Assembly (NCBI GenBank): GCA_000310025.1
Contig: FN649741.1
Span: forward strand, 5,960,862 to 6,024,861
DNA from: Ectocarpus siliculosus
Taxonomy: Eukaryota; Sar; Phaeophyceae; Ectocarpales; Ectocarpaceae
Length of the DNA: 64,000 bases
Direction of reading: 5' to 3'
Positions 47,607 to 59,830 of this stretch are shown here, one piece after another. Every line of letters starts with the position of its first letter. Within the stretch, counting starts at the first letter, position 1. Under the pieces are notes generated by a model, which worked only from the letters and a program-made list of their open reading frames with translations, had not been told where the DNA came from and made no database searches. Made by a program: the position numbers and the translations under genes.

Positions 47607-49109
47607 GTTAGAGTAAATGGACGCAGAAGCATCACTATGTACGAACTCTGGCTGGTTTTGGCTCCTCTTTCGGGTTATTGGATTATCCCTCCCGTATCAT
47701 GAACAAGCCGATTGAAATCGTCCCGGAAGATGATGAAATGTCAAAAGAACTGGCCCTACGTTGGATGGGCGGGAGGGGCGATGTTGTTTGCGGCCGGAAA
47801 CTATCCGTGCACGTGTGAATGGTTCTAAGTGGACGTTGTTCCTTACATGTCTGTCAAAAGGAAACTACGGCATTCCGATAGTGGACAAGACTTTGTATCA
47901 TGCAGTGTGTCCAGAGTGTTACCAGCATACCGTCGAAAGGGCATACTGCTGTACAATCGGAATTTTCGCCGCACGCCCCAACATCGGAAGCCACTCCTGG
48001 CCACACACAAGCGTTTCCACTCGTTGTCGCTCGCGGCTTCTTGCGAGCCGATTATACCATGGACGTAGTCGCCATGCTTGCGATACCGATGTATTCTGTA
48101 GGAAGGAGGATTCGGAGCGTTGTCCGGCAGCTGTATTTTTGTATTGTGTTTTTTTGTGGTCTTGGTGATGTTTTCGTTGTTGGTGAGTATTTCTATTCTT
48201 GTGGATCGAAGCTTCTCTCTATCCCCTGGCAAGAAGTCGGTGCCTACTTTGCATTGTACGAATTCGCACTCTTCATGAGATTTGTGGCGTCTTAACATGG
48301 TACCAATTCACAGGTACCAACGACGTACATGTGGAAGTGGATCGTCATGTGCCCTGCGGTGTTCCGGTGACCACCATGTGATGCGATGGGTAGGTCTTGC
48401 TCGAAAATGGCGTCCTCTTGCTCGTCGTGCAACGCCGTGATGCTTCTTTTCCAACGCCGTGATTCGTTTTTTCAGGGAAAGAGAGCGGATAGGTCGTCGT
48501 CGCCCGACAGGTTCAAGAAAGAGAGGCGCAGCAGGTGACCAGCTACAGGTAGCAGGTGGTCCTCTAATACAGGGAAGCGTGATACTGGACGTCGACCGGA
48601 CGGTATATACCAAATGTTCAGAATATTTTAAGGTCACAAGCTCCTGTGAGCCGCGGATGTGAGGTAAGCTGTTGGGATGACCGAAGTGCTGCCGAAGTCG
48701 TTCTGACGTGGTGTCAGGGTGTTCTTCCACGTGTACGGAGCCGTTGCATCTGACCATTTCACGAGTTGTTGTTGCTCGTTGCTCGAAACGCATTCCATAG
48801 TAGTAATGTACACGAACGAGCGACACCGCAACTGTTGCCTGATCGTCGCCGTTGAAGTGACCAAGGACGCAGGTCTTCTTTCGGCACGCAGTGCGCATTG
48901 GGAAAGGGCGCCTCTACCGCGACCTCCAAGTCCGAAGATCCCCTGGCAAGCGTCACTCTAAAAGACAAGGCAAGTTCAACGTCCAGAGTTCACGAGAATG
49001 CAATAATTAAAAAAAACATATTCCAGAACGCCCCAACGCAACGGGCACGCAAACTTCGGCGGTGTTTAGATTGATTTTTGTTGACCGCAATTTGGGGGAT
49101 GAACAGGGA
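47607..49109. other. 3' side of the MYB gene, then no gene supported
   Basis: A 40-codon frame from ATG 47699 (MNKPIEIVPEDDEMSKELAL) could be a downstream MYB exon, but it has no clear acceptor. A long minus-strand frame (48898-48308, 196 codons) shows no recognised domain and poor protein-like composition. Confidence 0.35.
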
Positions 49110-49385
49110 ATGAACAGAAACATCGCTGCGAGGGGACGAGAAACAAAAACCGGATCGGCGAATCAACAAAAAATAAAAATCTGAAGCGAGATTTTGTTCG
49201 ACCGAGGGGACGATTCTTCTCTTCCCCTCCCGGGGATCATTCGATATGTGCCCAATGAAAAAAAAACAATTTTCAACTTTCGATCGAACGAAATTCAGAA
49301 TTTGCGCAGCCATTGGTGCGACGCGGGTGCTCTGCACGTGGTTGCTGCCCCTGTGGCGCCGGGGTACACCGCGTGTTTCTGACTA
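49110..49385 (+). repeat. Array-flanking repeat, left copy
   Basis: This segment (gaaacatcgctg, gagattttgttcgaccgagg, cttcccctcccgg, tttcaactttcgatcgaacg, tggttgctgcccc, gtttctgacta) is matched in the same order and orientation at 56735-56985. The two copies bracket most of the tandem array and are not part of its core unit. Confidence 0.85.
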
Positions 49386-50635
49386 TGAGATACCACCTTT
49401 CAGCCTACACTTATAGCCTTATCTGAGAATGCTTAGTGAAGCACGTGCAGTTGCTATCGACCCTAGAGCCGGCAGTGAGTCCTTCCTGGATTGGCGGTGC
49501 CGGGTGCACTCCCGATCTTGGAACAGTCTCGTGCGGTTGGCTTCCCACGCTCGGTGCATCCGACACGTCCCTAACGGCCTTAGGAACTTTGCTACATACT
49601 ACGTTCGCTAAGGGGGCAGCAATTCGCAGGTAGCGTGTAAGGAGGCCCCTGTTGTTCGGGGATCGACCTGGTCAATCAAGAGCCCAAACAGGATGACTTT
49701 CACTTGTGGATCCCGTGTAGCCGTTCAGCGATGCTGCGGTCTAAATCCGGCCATGGGGGTCCTTGGGTTCGACGGGCGTCGCCAACCTCACATGACCTTT
49801 GAGCATAGTCTCCTTCGTACAACGGCGTCGCCTGGTAGCAAGTCGGTAGGATAGTAATCAATGTTGCCGAATAGTTGAAGGTGCAGGAAGCACGGTTTTG
49901 AATCATTTCTACTGTAGAAACCCTACTACTTCCGGTCGTCCATGCACACTGCCCTGCCCATCCAAGTATCATTCGGATAACCCAACACCACCTCTGTAGG
50001 TCTCTCAATACTGTCCCTAACGTGTCATCCCCTTAATATACTGTGTTCCATCATGCTGGCACGATGTCCGCGTTCATCTGCATTGGCTTCGCGACCTAAG
50101 TAGAACGATTCTTGGTATAGAACGGATGTATCGTAGGTATGTGCACCGCGCCGACAGCAGCAGGGAGTATAGACTGCGGTTCTGTATGTAGCTTAACGTA
50201 GTCCCCAACCTGTCGTGCCCTACAGAAGTCTAAATGTACCATTTCATCGTGCTGCCACGATGTCCGGGTTCATCTATACATATCTCTGGTTTCACGGCCT
50301 ACGTTCTGCAGAACGGAGGTATCTCAGACATGTGCAAAACGTAGACGAACGCAAGGAGGAGAGACAAAGAGTTACCCTTACGGTATGATTGAATAAAAGG
50401 TGACGGCTAATATCCGACGAACAACCCCCGATACTTCGACTACAGAGGCCACCGAATAGCATTCTTCGGATCGAACCACTTACATTATGTAGTTTTTCAA
50501 GCACGTGCGGTTGCTATCATCCCGAGAGCCGGCAGTAAATGATCTCCTTCCCGGATATGCAGTGGACTCGGTGCAAATTCAAGCATGGGACCAATCTCGT
50601 GCGGTTGGCTTCCCACGCTCGGTGCACTCGGACAC

Positions 50636-50893
50636 CTAAGAGTCGTCGATGGCCTTAGGAACTTTGCTATTTCGTCCGCTAAGGGGGCAGCAATTCGCAG
50701 GTAGCGTGTAAGGACCGCTTCCCGTCAGGAAGGCCCCTGTTGTTCGGGGATCGACCTGGTCAATCAAGAGCCCAAACAGGATGACTTTCACTTGTGGATC
50801 CGTGTACAGCCGTTCAGCGATGCTGCGGTATTTCCGGCCATCGGGGTCCTTGGGTTCGACGGGCGTCGCCAACCTCACATGACCTTTGAGCAT
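50636..50893 (-). other. 85-codon open frame carried in each core array unit
   Basis: The frame starting MLKGHVRLATPVEPKDPDGR is intact at 50893-50636, 51969-51712, 53056-52799, 54143-53886 and 55230-54973; only one residue differs among them (Ile or Leu after VKV). A diverged copy at 56178-55876 keeps most of the same reading, with extra sequence upstream. The units are so similar at the DNA level that an intact frame is expected without selection. No protein family recognised. Confidence 0.3.
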
Positions 50894-53800
50894 CGTTTCC
50901 TTCGTACAACGGCGTCGCCTGGTAGCAAGTCGGTAGGATAGTAATCAATGTTGCCGAATAGTTGAAGGTGCAGGAAGCACGGTTTTGAATCATTTCTACG
51001 GTAGAAACCCTACTACTTCCGGTCGTCCATGCACACTGCCCTGCCCATCCAAGTATTATTCGGATAACCCAACACCACCTCTGTAGGTCTCTCAATACTG
51101 TCATCCCCTTAATATACTGTGTTCCATCATGCTGGCACGATGTCCGGGTTCATCTGCATTGGCTTCGCGCCCTAAGTAGAACGAACCTGGGTATAGAACG
51201 GATGTATCGTAGGTATGTGCACCGCGCCGACAGCAGCAGGGAGTGTAGACTGCGGTTGTGTATGTAGCTTAACATAGTCCCCAACCTGTCGTGCCCTACA
51301 GAAGTCTGGATATACCATTTCATCGTGCTGCCACGGTGTCCGGGTTCATCTATACATATCTCTGGTTTCACGGCCTACGTTCTGCAGAACGGAGGTATCG
51401 CAGACATGTGCAAAACGTAGACGAACGCAAGGAGGAGAGACAAAGAGTTACCCTTACGGTATGATTGAATAAAAGGTGACGGCTAATATCCGACGAACAA
51501 CCCCCGATACTTCGACTACAGAGGCCACCGAATACCATTCTTCGGATCGAACCACTTACATTATGTAGTTTTTCAAGCACGTGCGGTTGCTATCATCCCG
51601 AGAGCCGGCAGTATATGATCTCCTTCCCGGATATGCAGTGGACTCGGTGCAAATTCAAGCATGGGACCAATCTCGCGCGGTTGGCTTCCCACGCTCGGTG
51701 CACTCGGACACCTAAGAGTCGTCGATGGCCTTAGGAACTTTGCTATTTCGTCCGCTAAGGGGGCAGCAATTCGCAGGTAGCGTGTAAGGACCGCTTCCCG
51801 TCAGGAAGGCCCCTGTTGTTCGGGGATCGACCTGGTCAATCAAGAGCCCAAACAGGAGGACTTTCACTTGTGGATCCGTGTACAGCCGTTCAGCGATGCT
51901 GCGGTATTTCCGGCCATCGGGGTCCTTGGGTTCGACGGGCGTCGCCAACCTCACATGACCTTTGAGCATCGTCTCCTTCGTACAACGGCGTCGCCTGGTA
52001 GCAAGTCGGTAGGATAGTAATCAATGTTGCCGAATAGTTGAAGGTGCAGGAAGCACGGTTTCGAACCATTTCTACTGTAGAAACCCTACTACTTCCGGTC
52101 GTCCATGCACACTGCCCTGCCCATCCAAGTATCATTCGGATAACCCAACACCACCTCTGTAGGTCTCTCAATACTGTCCCTAACGTGTCATCCCCTTAAT
52201 ATACTGTGTTCCATCATGCTGGCACGATGTCCGCGTTCATCTGCATTGGCTTCGCGCCCTAAGTAGAACGAACCTTGGTATAGAACGGATGTATCGTAGG
52301 TATGTGCACCGCGCCGACAGCAGCAGGGAGTATAGACTGCGGTTCTGTATGTAGCTTAACATAGTCCCCAACCTGTCGTGCCCTACAGAAGTCTAAATGT
52401 ACCATTTCATCGTGCTGCCACGATGTCCGGGTTCATCTATACATATCTCTGGTTTCACGGCCTACGTTCTGCAGAACGGAGGTATCGCAGACATGTGCAA
52501 AACGTAGACGAAAGCAAGGAGGAGAGACAAAGAGTTACCCTTACGGTATGATTGAATAAAAGGTGACGGCTGATATCCGACGAACAACCCCCGATACTTC
52601 GACTACAGAGGCCACCGAATACCATTCTTCGGATCGAACCACTTACATTATGTAGTTTTTCAAGCACGTGCGGTTGCTATCATCCCGAGAGCCGGCAGTA
52701 AATGATCTCCTTCCCGGATATGCAGTGGACTCGGTGCAAATTCAAGCATGGGACCAATCTCGTGCGGTTGGCTTCCCACGCTCGGTGCACTCGGACACCT
52801 AAGAGTCGTCGATGGCCTTAGGAACTTTGCTATTTCGTCCGCTAAGGGGGCAGCAATTCGCAGGTAGCGTGTAAGGACCGCTTCCCGTCAGGAAGGCCCC
52901 TGTTGTTCGGGGATCGACCTGGTCAATCAAGAGCCCAAACAGGATGACTTTCACTTGTGGATCCGTGTACAGCCGTTCAGCGATGCTGCGGTATTTCCGG
53001 CCATCGGGGTCCTTGGGTTCGACGGGCGTCGCCAACCTCACATGACCTTTGAGCATAGTTTCCTTCGTACAACGGCGTCGCCTGGTAGCAAGTCGGTAGG
53101 ATAGTAATCAATGTTGCCGAATAGTTGAAGGTGCAGGAAGCACGGTTTCGAATCATTTCTACGGTAGAAACCCTACTACTTCCGGTCGTCCATGCACACT
53201 GCCCTGCCCATCCAAGTATCATTCGGATAACCCAACACCACCTCTGTAGGTCTCTCAATACTGTCCCTAACGTGTCATCCCCTTAATATACTGTGTTCCA
53301 TCATGCTGGCACGATGTCCGCGTTCATCTGCATTGGCTTCGCGACCTAAGTAGAACAAACCTGGGTATAGAACGGATGTATCGTAGGTATGTGCACCGCG
53401 CCGACAGCAGCAGGGAGTATAGACTGCGGTTCTGTATGTAGCTTAACATAGTCCCCAACCTGTCGTGCCCTACAGAAGTCTGGATGTACCATTTCATCGT
53501 GCTGCCACGATGTCCGGGTTCATCTATACATATCTCTGGTTTCACGGCCTACGTTCTGCAGAACGGAGGTATCGCAGACATGTGCAAAACGTAGACGAAA
53601 GCAAGGAGGAGAGACAAAGAGTTACCCTTACGGTATGATTGAATAAAAGGTGACGGCTGATATCCGACGAACAACCCCCGATACTTCGACTACAGAGGCC
53701 ACCGAATACCATTCTTCGGATCGAACCACTTACATTATGTAGTTTTTCAAGCACGTGCGGTTGCTATCATCCCGAGAGCCGGCAGTAAATGATCTCCTTC

Positions 53801-56734
53801 CCGGATATGCAGTGGACTCGGTGCAAATTCAAGCATGGGACCAATCTCGTGCGGTTGGCTTCCCACGCTCGGTGCACTCGGACACCTAAGAGTCGTCGAT
53901 GGCCTTAGGAACTTTGCTATTTCGTCCGCTAAGGGGGCAGCAATTCGCAGGTAGCGTGTAAGGACCGCTTCCCGTCAGGAAGGCCCCTGTTGTTCGGGGA
54001 TCGACCTGGTCAATCAAGAGCCCAAACAGGATGACTTTCACTTGTGGATCCGTGTACAGCCGTTCAGCGATGCTGCGGTATTTCCGGCCATCGGGGTCCT
54101 TGGGTTCGACGGGCGTCGCCAACCTCACATGACCTTTGAGCATCGTCTCCTTCGTACAACGGCGTCGCCTGGTAGCAAGTCGGTAGGATAGTAATCAATG
54201 TTGCCGAATAGTTGAAGGTGCAGGAAGCACGGTTTCGAATCATTTCTACGGTAGAAACCCTACTACTTCCGGTCGTCCATGCACACTGCCCTGCCCATCC
54301 AAGTATCATTCGGATAACCCAACACCACCTCTGTAGGTCTCTCAATACTGTCCCTAACGTGTCATCCCCTTAATATACTGTGTTCCATCATGCTGGCACG
54401 ATGTCCGCGTTCATCTGCATTGGCTTCGCGCCCTAAGTAGAACGAACCTTGGTATAGAACGGATGTATCGTAGGTATGTGCACCGCGCCGACAGCAGCAG
54501 GGAGTATAGACTGCGGTTCTGTATGTAGCTTAACATAGTCCCCAACCTGTCGTGCCCTACAGAAGTCTAAATGTACCATTTCATCGTGCTGCCACGATGT
54601 CCGGGTTCATCTATACATATCTCTGGTTTCACGGCCTACGTTCTGCAGAACGGAGGTATCGCAGACATGTGCAAAACGTAGACGAAAGCAAGGAGGAGAG
54701 ACAAAGAGTTACCCTTGCGGTATGATTGAATAAAAGGTGACGGCTGATATCCGACGAACAACCCCCGATACTTCGACTACAGAGGCCACCGAATACCATT
54801 CTTCGGATCGAACCACTTACATTATGTAGTTTTTCAAGCACGTGCGGTTGCTATCATCCCGAGAGCCGGCAGTAAATGATCTCCTTCCCGGATATGCAGT
54901 GGACTCGGTGCAAATTCAAGCATGGGACCAATCTCGTGCGGTTGGCTTCCCACGCTCGGTGCACTCGGACACCTAAGAGTCGTCGATGGCCTTAGGAACT
55001 TTGCTATTTCGTCCGCTAAGGGGGCAGCAATTCGCAGGTAGCGTGTAAGGACCGCTTCCCGTCAGGAAGGCCCCTGTTGTTCGGGGATCGACCTGGTCAA
55101 TCAAGAGCCCAAACAGGATGACTTTCACTTGTGGATCCGTGTACAGCCGTTCAGCGATGCTGCGGTATTTCCGGCCATCGGGGTCCTTGGGTTCGACGGG
55201 CGTCGCCAACCTCACATGACCTTTGAGCATCGTCTCCTTCGTACAACGGCGTCGCCTGGTAGCAAGTCGGTAGGATAGTAATCAATGTTGCCGAATAGTT
55301 GAAGGTGCAGGAAGCACGGTTTCGAACCATTTCTACTGTAGAAACCCTACTACTTCCGGTTCATGCACACTGCCCTGCCTGCTCCAAACAACGACTCTAT
55401 ATACTACACCACCTATGTAGCATGACGTCGTCCCCGACTTGCCATCCCCTGAAATTTTATTGCATCATGCTGGCACGATGTCAGGGTTCATCTATTTTGA
55501 CTATATGCCTCTCTTGTTTGAGGGTGTAGAACGGATGTATCGTAGGTATGTACAACACGTGGGCAGCAATAGACAGGAGATACTAAGGTTCAGGCTTACG
55601 GAAAGATTGAAAAGTAGTTGACAAACAATATCCGACGAACACTCTGCGATACCACCTTTCAGCGTGCGGCTTAAAGCTTATAGCCCTATCTGAGAATTTT
55701 TGGTAAAGCACGTGCAGGTGCTATCGACCCTAGAGCCGGCAGTGAGTCCATCCTGGATTGGCGGTGCCAAGTGCAATACCGACCTTGGAACAATCTCGTG
55801 CGGTTGGCTTCCCACGCTCGGTGCATGTGACACGTCCCATGACGGCCTTAGGAACTTTGCTACATACTACGTCCGCTAAGGGGGCAGCAATTCGCAGGTA
55901 GCGTGTAAGGACCTTCCCATCAGGAAGACCTCTGTTGTTCGGGGATCGACCTGGTCAATCAAGAGCCCAAACAGGATGACTTTCACTTGTGGATCCGTGT
56001 ACAGCCGTTCAGCGATGCTGCGGTATTTCCGGCCATGGGGGTCCTTGGGTTCGACGGGCGTCGCCAACCTCACATGATCTTTTGAGCATAGTCTCCTTCG
56101 TACAAGGGCGTCGCCTGATAGCAGGTCGGTAGGATTACAAGCCATTGTTGCAGAATGCTTGAAGCGCGAAAGCACCATTTTGAACTATTTCTAATGTAGA
56201 AACCGTATTGCTTCCGGCCTATGCACTCTGCCCTGCCTACTCCAACATATATACACCTACACCACCAGTGTATGTAGCTAAAGACCGCCCCCATGGTTAA
56301 CCTTCAGCACTTCTGTATGTAGGTTAACATGGTCCCGTACATGTCGTCCCCAACATATACTATTTCATCGTGCTGCCACGATGTCCGGGTTCATCTGCAT
56401 ACCTCTCTGGTTTCACGGCCTAGAACGTAGGTGGCACAGACATGTGCAAAACGTAGACAGAAGAACAGATGAGAGACTACGGTTAAGCCTACCGGCATGA
56501 TTGAACAAAAGTTGACACGGAATATCCAACGAACAGCCAGCAATACCATGTACACCCAGCAATACCATGTACCGTATTCTTCTGAGAGACCATTTTCTTT
56601 TTCGAAGCACATGCGGTTGCTATCACCTCCAGAGCTGGCAGTAATTACCTTCCTTCCCGGATTTGGCAATGGACGGTGCAATATGACGGCATGGGAACAA
56701 TCTCGTGCGGTTGGCTTACAATTTACGTGACGGA

Positions 56735-56985
56735 ATAGAAACATCGCTGGGAGGGAAAGCAAAAAATCCCTGGATCGAATAATCAACAAATGTATTATCA
56801 ACTGAGATTTTGTTCGACCGAGGGGGATGATTCAGTTCTTCCCCTCCCGGTGATCACTCGATGTGTTCCCGGGGACACAACAATTAATTTTCAACTTTCG
56901 ATCGAACGAAATTCTCAATCAACCCAGCCATTCGTGGTTGCTGCCCCGGTGGAGCAGGGGTACACCGTGCGTTTCTGACTACTAG
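56735..56985 (+). repeat. Array-flanking repeat, right copy
   Basis: Homologous to 49110-49385 with substitutions and small indels (shared tttcaactttcgatcgaacg and gtttctgacta). It lies within the diverged right part of the array, after which only degraded unit sequence remains (57.2-57.7 kb). Confidence 0.85.
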
Positions 56986-57700
56986 CAGTGTCGCGGATTT
57001 GAGGCTCGATACCGATGAAAAACGAACAAGGAATGTGAACACAAAAACCCCTTGCAAGGCTTACGGCATTCGCGAGACGTTGCGATCATCAGCGAACTTG
57101 GCAGGCGTTGGCGCCACATTACTCACAACCGTCCAATACTTATCCGGCAAACATCCTGCAATACACAACCAACTCCGCAGTATTTTTGCGTTCTTCTGAG
57201 AATATCACGTATTCTTGTCAGGAACGTGCAGTTGCTATGGACCCTTGAGTTGGCAGTAAGTCCTTCCCAGATTGGCGGTGGAAGGTGCAAAACCAAGGTT
57301 GGAACAATGTCGTGCGGTTGGCTTCCCACGCTAGGTGCATTCGGACACGTCCCATGATGGTCTTAGGACCTTTAGTACATAATATTTCGTCGGCCAAGGA
57401 AAGCAATTCGTAGGTAGCGTGTAAGGACCACTTCCCAACAGGAAGACCCCTGTTGTGAGGGGATCGGGATGCCTTTCACCTCCACGGTTCCGTGTAGCCG
57501 TTCAGCGATGCTGCGGTATTTCCAGCCATCGGGGTCCTTGGGTTCGACCGTCGTCACCAATCATATATGGCCTTTGAGCATAATCTCCTGCGTACAATGG
57601 CGTCGCCTGATAGCAAGTCGGTAGGATGGTATCCACAATGCCGAATAGTTTTAGGTGCGAGCAGCACGTGTGAATACCGCCTGGCCAAAACCGAGCAATG

Positions 57701-59830
57701 GTTGAGCAATGATTGCAGCTTCACACAACCCCTCTTCGGTAAATCGTGTTGGCACTGCGTTGAGGATTAGACTATCGTACACCTTTTCGGCTTCACATGC
57801 TAGAACGGACGTATCGCAGACATGTGAACCACGCAGAGAGCAGCGCCGAAAGAATTCGCCACACGGCCGACCTGGCCTTCGCCCGTCCCTCGAGTTGATA
57901 TGGTGCCACTGTCACGGCAATTTTTCGTCGTCGCGCTCGTTTGGAACAGGTTCACGGCGGGGACAGCTTGAAATGACACTAACTGCACCGAAACGCATTG
58001 TCGATGTTTTGACTAACCTATCCCTGCCCTTACCACTAACGCCGCCTTCTGAAAGCCAGCCCTATTTTCCTTCGTTTTCGGACGATATGCAACCATGCCT
58101 TGTGTAGCATGCGATCTTAGCACACTTTCGACCGACCTGAAAAATATCCAAGTTGTGCTCGGTATCGGCGTCTAGGACCTGTTCGCACCGTTTCACGGCG
58201 AGCTGCATCGCAATCTTGTCGTTGCGCTAAATAATTTCAGCCAGTTTGTTGTGGCCTCCGCTGTACATTTTGGTCTGTTCTTGCTCACGTGCCGCTTTCG
58301 CGACAAATCTGCGAACGCACGTGACTCTTGCCCGTGTGTCCCCCGTCTGCCCTGTTATGCCTGGCGTGTCTCGCCCTTGGATGCGCTAGGATCGCGGGGC
58401 TCCACCGTCTCTGCCAACAACGAGGCCGGGTACTTCAAAACCTCGCGCAGGTACCGCTCGCGAAGGACGGCAGCAGCAGGCGCAGCCGGCAATAACGACC
58501 GCCGAGGAATCACCTGGACCGGGTACATCGCCGTCGGCCCGTGGTCGTCCAACAACTAGCATGAAATCTGCTGCCGCCACACCAGTGACGGGGCCTCCTT
58601 GAATAGGTACGAACGCACGTTACAACGTCAAACACTATGCCTGCACGGTGGAGTACAGGCATTGCTTGTCCGTGCAGCTAGCACGGCTTTTAGCTTTTAG
58701 CGACGCCATGTAGTGCGCCGTTTGTTGTAAGCTACGTTTCCTATGTGGCCCCGTCAATCGTCACAATCGCCCTCCCCGACTTCCCTGACTCGTCGCCTTC
58801 GTCCATCAGATGTCCCCATTGGATTTATGGACTGACGGAGCCGTCCACATGGTGGATTGCACGTTCGAAAGAGTGCGTCAGGGTAGTATCCACCGGTTTA
58901 CCTGTTGATGTATCTCAATCGTCTCACGGCGTAGTGGATGATTATGTTTTCCTTTATCATGAGCATCAAGGTTTCGTATTGTCCTGCGACGGACTGATCC
59001 GAAATGAAGTGCGTTCACGACCCTTGTTGAGGACATCGTGTTGACTAGCATGTTTGGAACTTGCCGCGATTCTTGCTCGGTCATACTGTAGGACACAGCA
59101 CCTTCGCCATACGTTGATGTGCGCGTGTTTACCCGTCCTACACTGCCCGTGTGGAGTACAGGCCTTGGAGCATTTCCCGCCCTCGGGACGATAGAGAACT
59201 GCGCACATGTAAGGTAACGGTGACATGGCACAGGCGTGCTGTTGAAGGGACTCGTGTGTCCATGCTGAGTTCTAGTGCTGTTTGTGAAGGAAACCTGGGA
59301 GTTATTTCTGTGCGTGTGAGTGGACCCATGCCGTTACCAAGGCGACGAGGAAATCAGGCATCGGTGTGTCTACTTATTGTCATGTCCACTCATTCATATA
59401 CGGGCTAGTATCGAGTGACAGAGAGGCCGGGATACTTCTGACGAACGCCGTGAACCAAAAGGGTAGGAAAGAATTGTGTAGTGAAAGACCCATATATGTT
59501 CAGGAAGTACCCGTCGCGATTCATCAAGAGAAATACTGCGGCGAAAAGAGAAGGTCCAGAGTGGAACGGATTGCCGTCTCCACCGGGGTCGAGGTGCTTA
59601 GCTTTGAGGATACTATCGCATCCGTTCTCGAAGACTCCACGAACGTACGTGCCTATGCTGGTCCGACGTCGGGTCCCACAAGCATGTCACGCCACCGCGT
59701 CTTTCCACCTGGGTACCGCTCGGACTTTACGTATGTTGATGCGTTTTTCCGGGTGGATTGGTATGGGTTTGTCCGTTCGTTGGTGGCTTCGGCATCGTTT
59801 CATTTGCTAAGCGCGCAAGACTTCCCTGCA
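57701..59830. other. No gene clearly supported; may include decayed retroelement sequence
   Basis: Short frames on both strands. Because the decayed Ty3/Gypsy integrase starts at the right edge of this stretch, reverse transcriptase and RNase H sequence would be expected here, but I could not recognise either. Confidence 0.35.

Larger units (their letters stand above)
49436..57700 (+). repeat. Tandem array of about 1,087-bp units
   Basis: The landmark gcacgtgcggttgctatc (or a variant) recurs at about 49440, 50503, 51579, 52666, 53753, 54840, 55709, 56610 and 57223. The four full intervals from 50.50 to 54.84 kb are 1,076, 1,087, 1,087 and 1,087 bp and nearly identical. Outer units are diverged and shortened (about 1,062, 869, 901 and 613 bp and a partial end). 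The 1,076-bp unit lacks an 11-bp stretch (near 51103). Diagnostic variants partly alternate between successive units (see findings), suggesting an AB dimer as the amplified unit. No tRNA, rRNA or spliced-leader gene was recognised in the unit. Confidence 0.97.

Noticed and set aside
48308-48898. 196-codon minus-strand frame downstream of the MYB gene
   Set aside because: Arg/His/Pro-rich composition with no domain or conserved motif; no evidence that it is coding.
49700-55230. Repeated 70-, 85- and 93-codon frames in the tandem array taken as a gene family
   Set aside because: Their conservation is explained by near-identical DNA units; no protein similarity or codon-level constraint can be shown from this sequence alone.
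49436-57700. Array unit as a 5S rRNA, tRNA or spliced-leader repeat
   Set aside because: I found no sequence or fold matching these RNAs in the unit, although a covariance-model search was not possible here.
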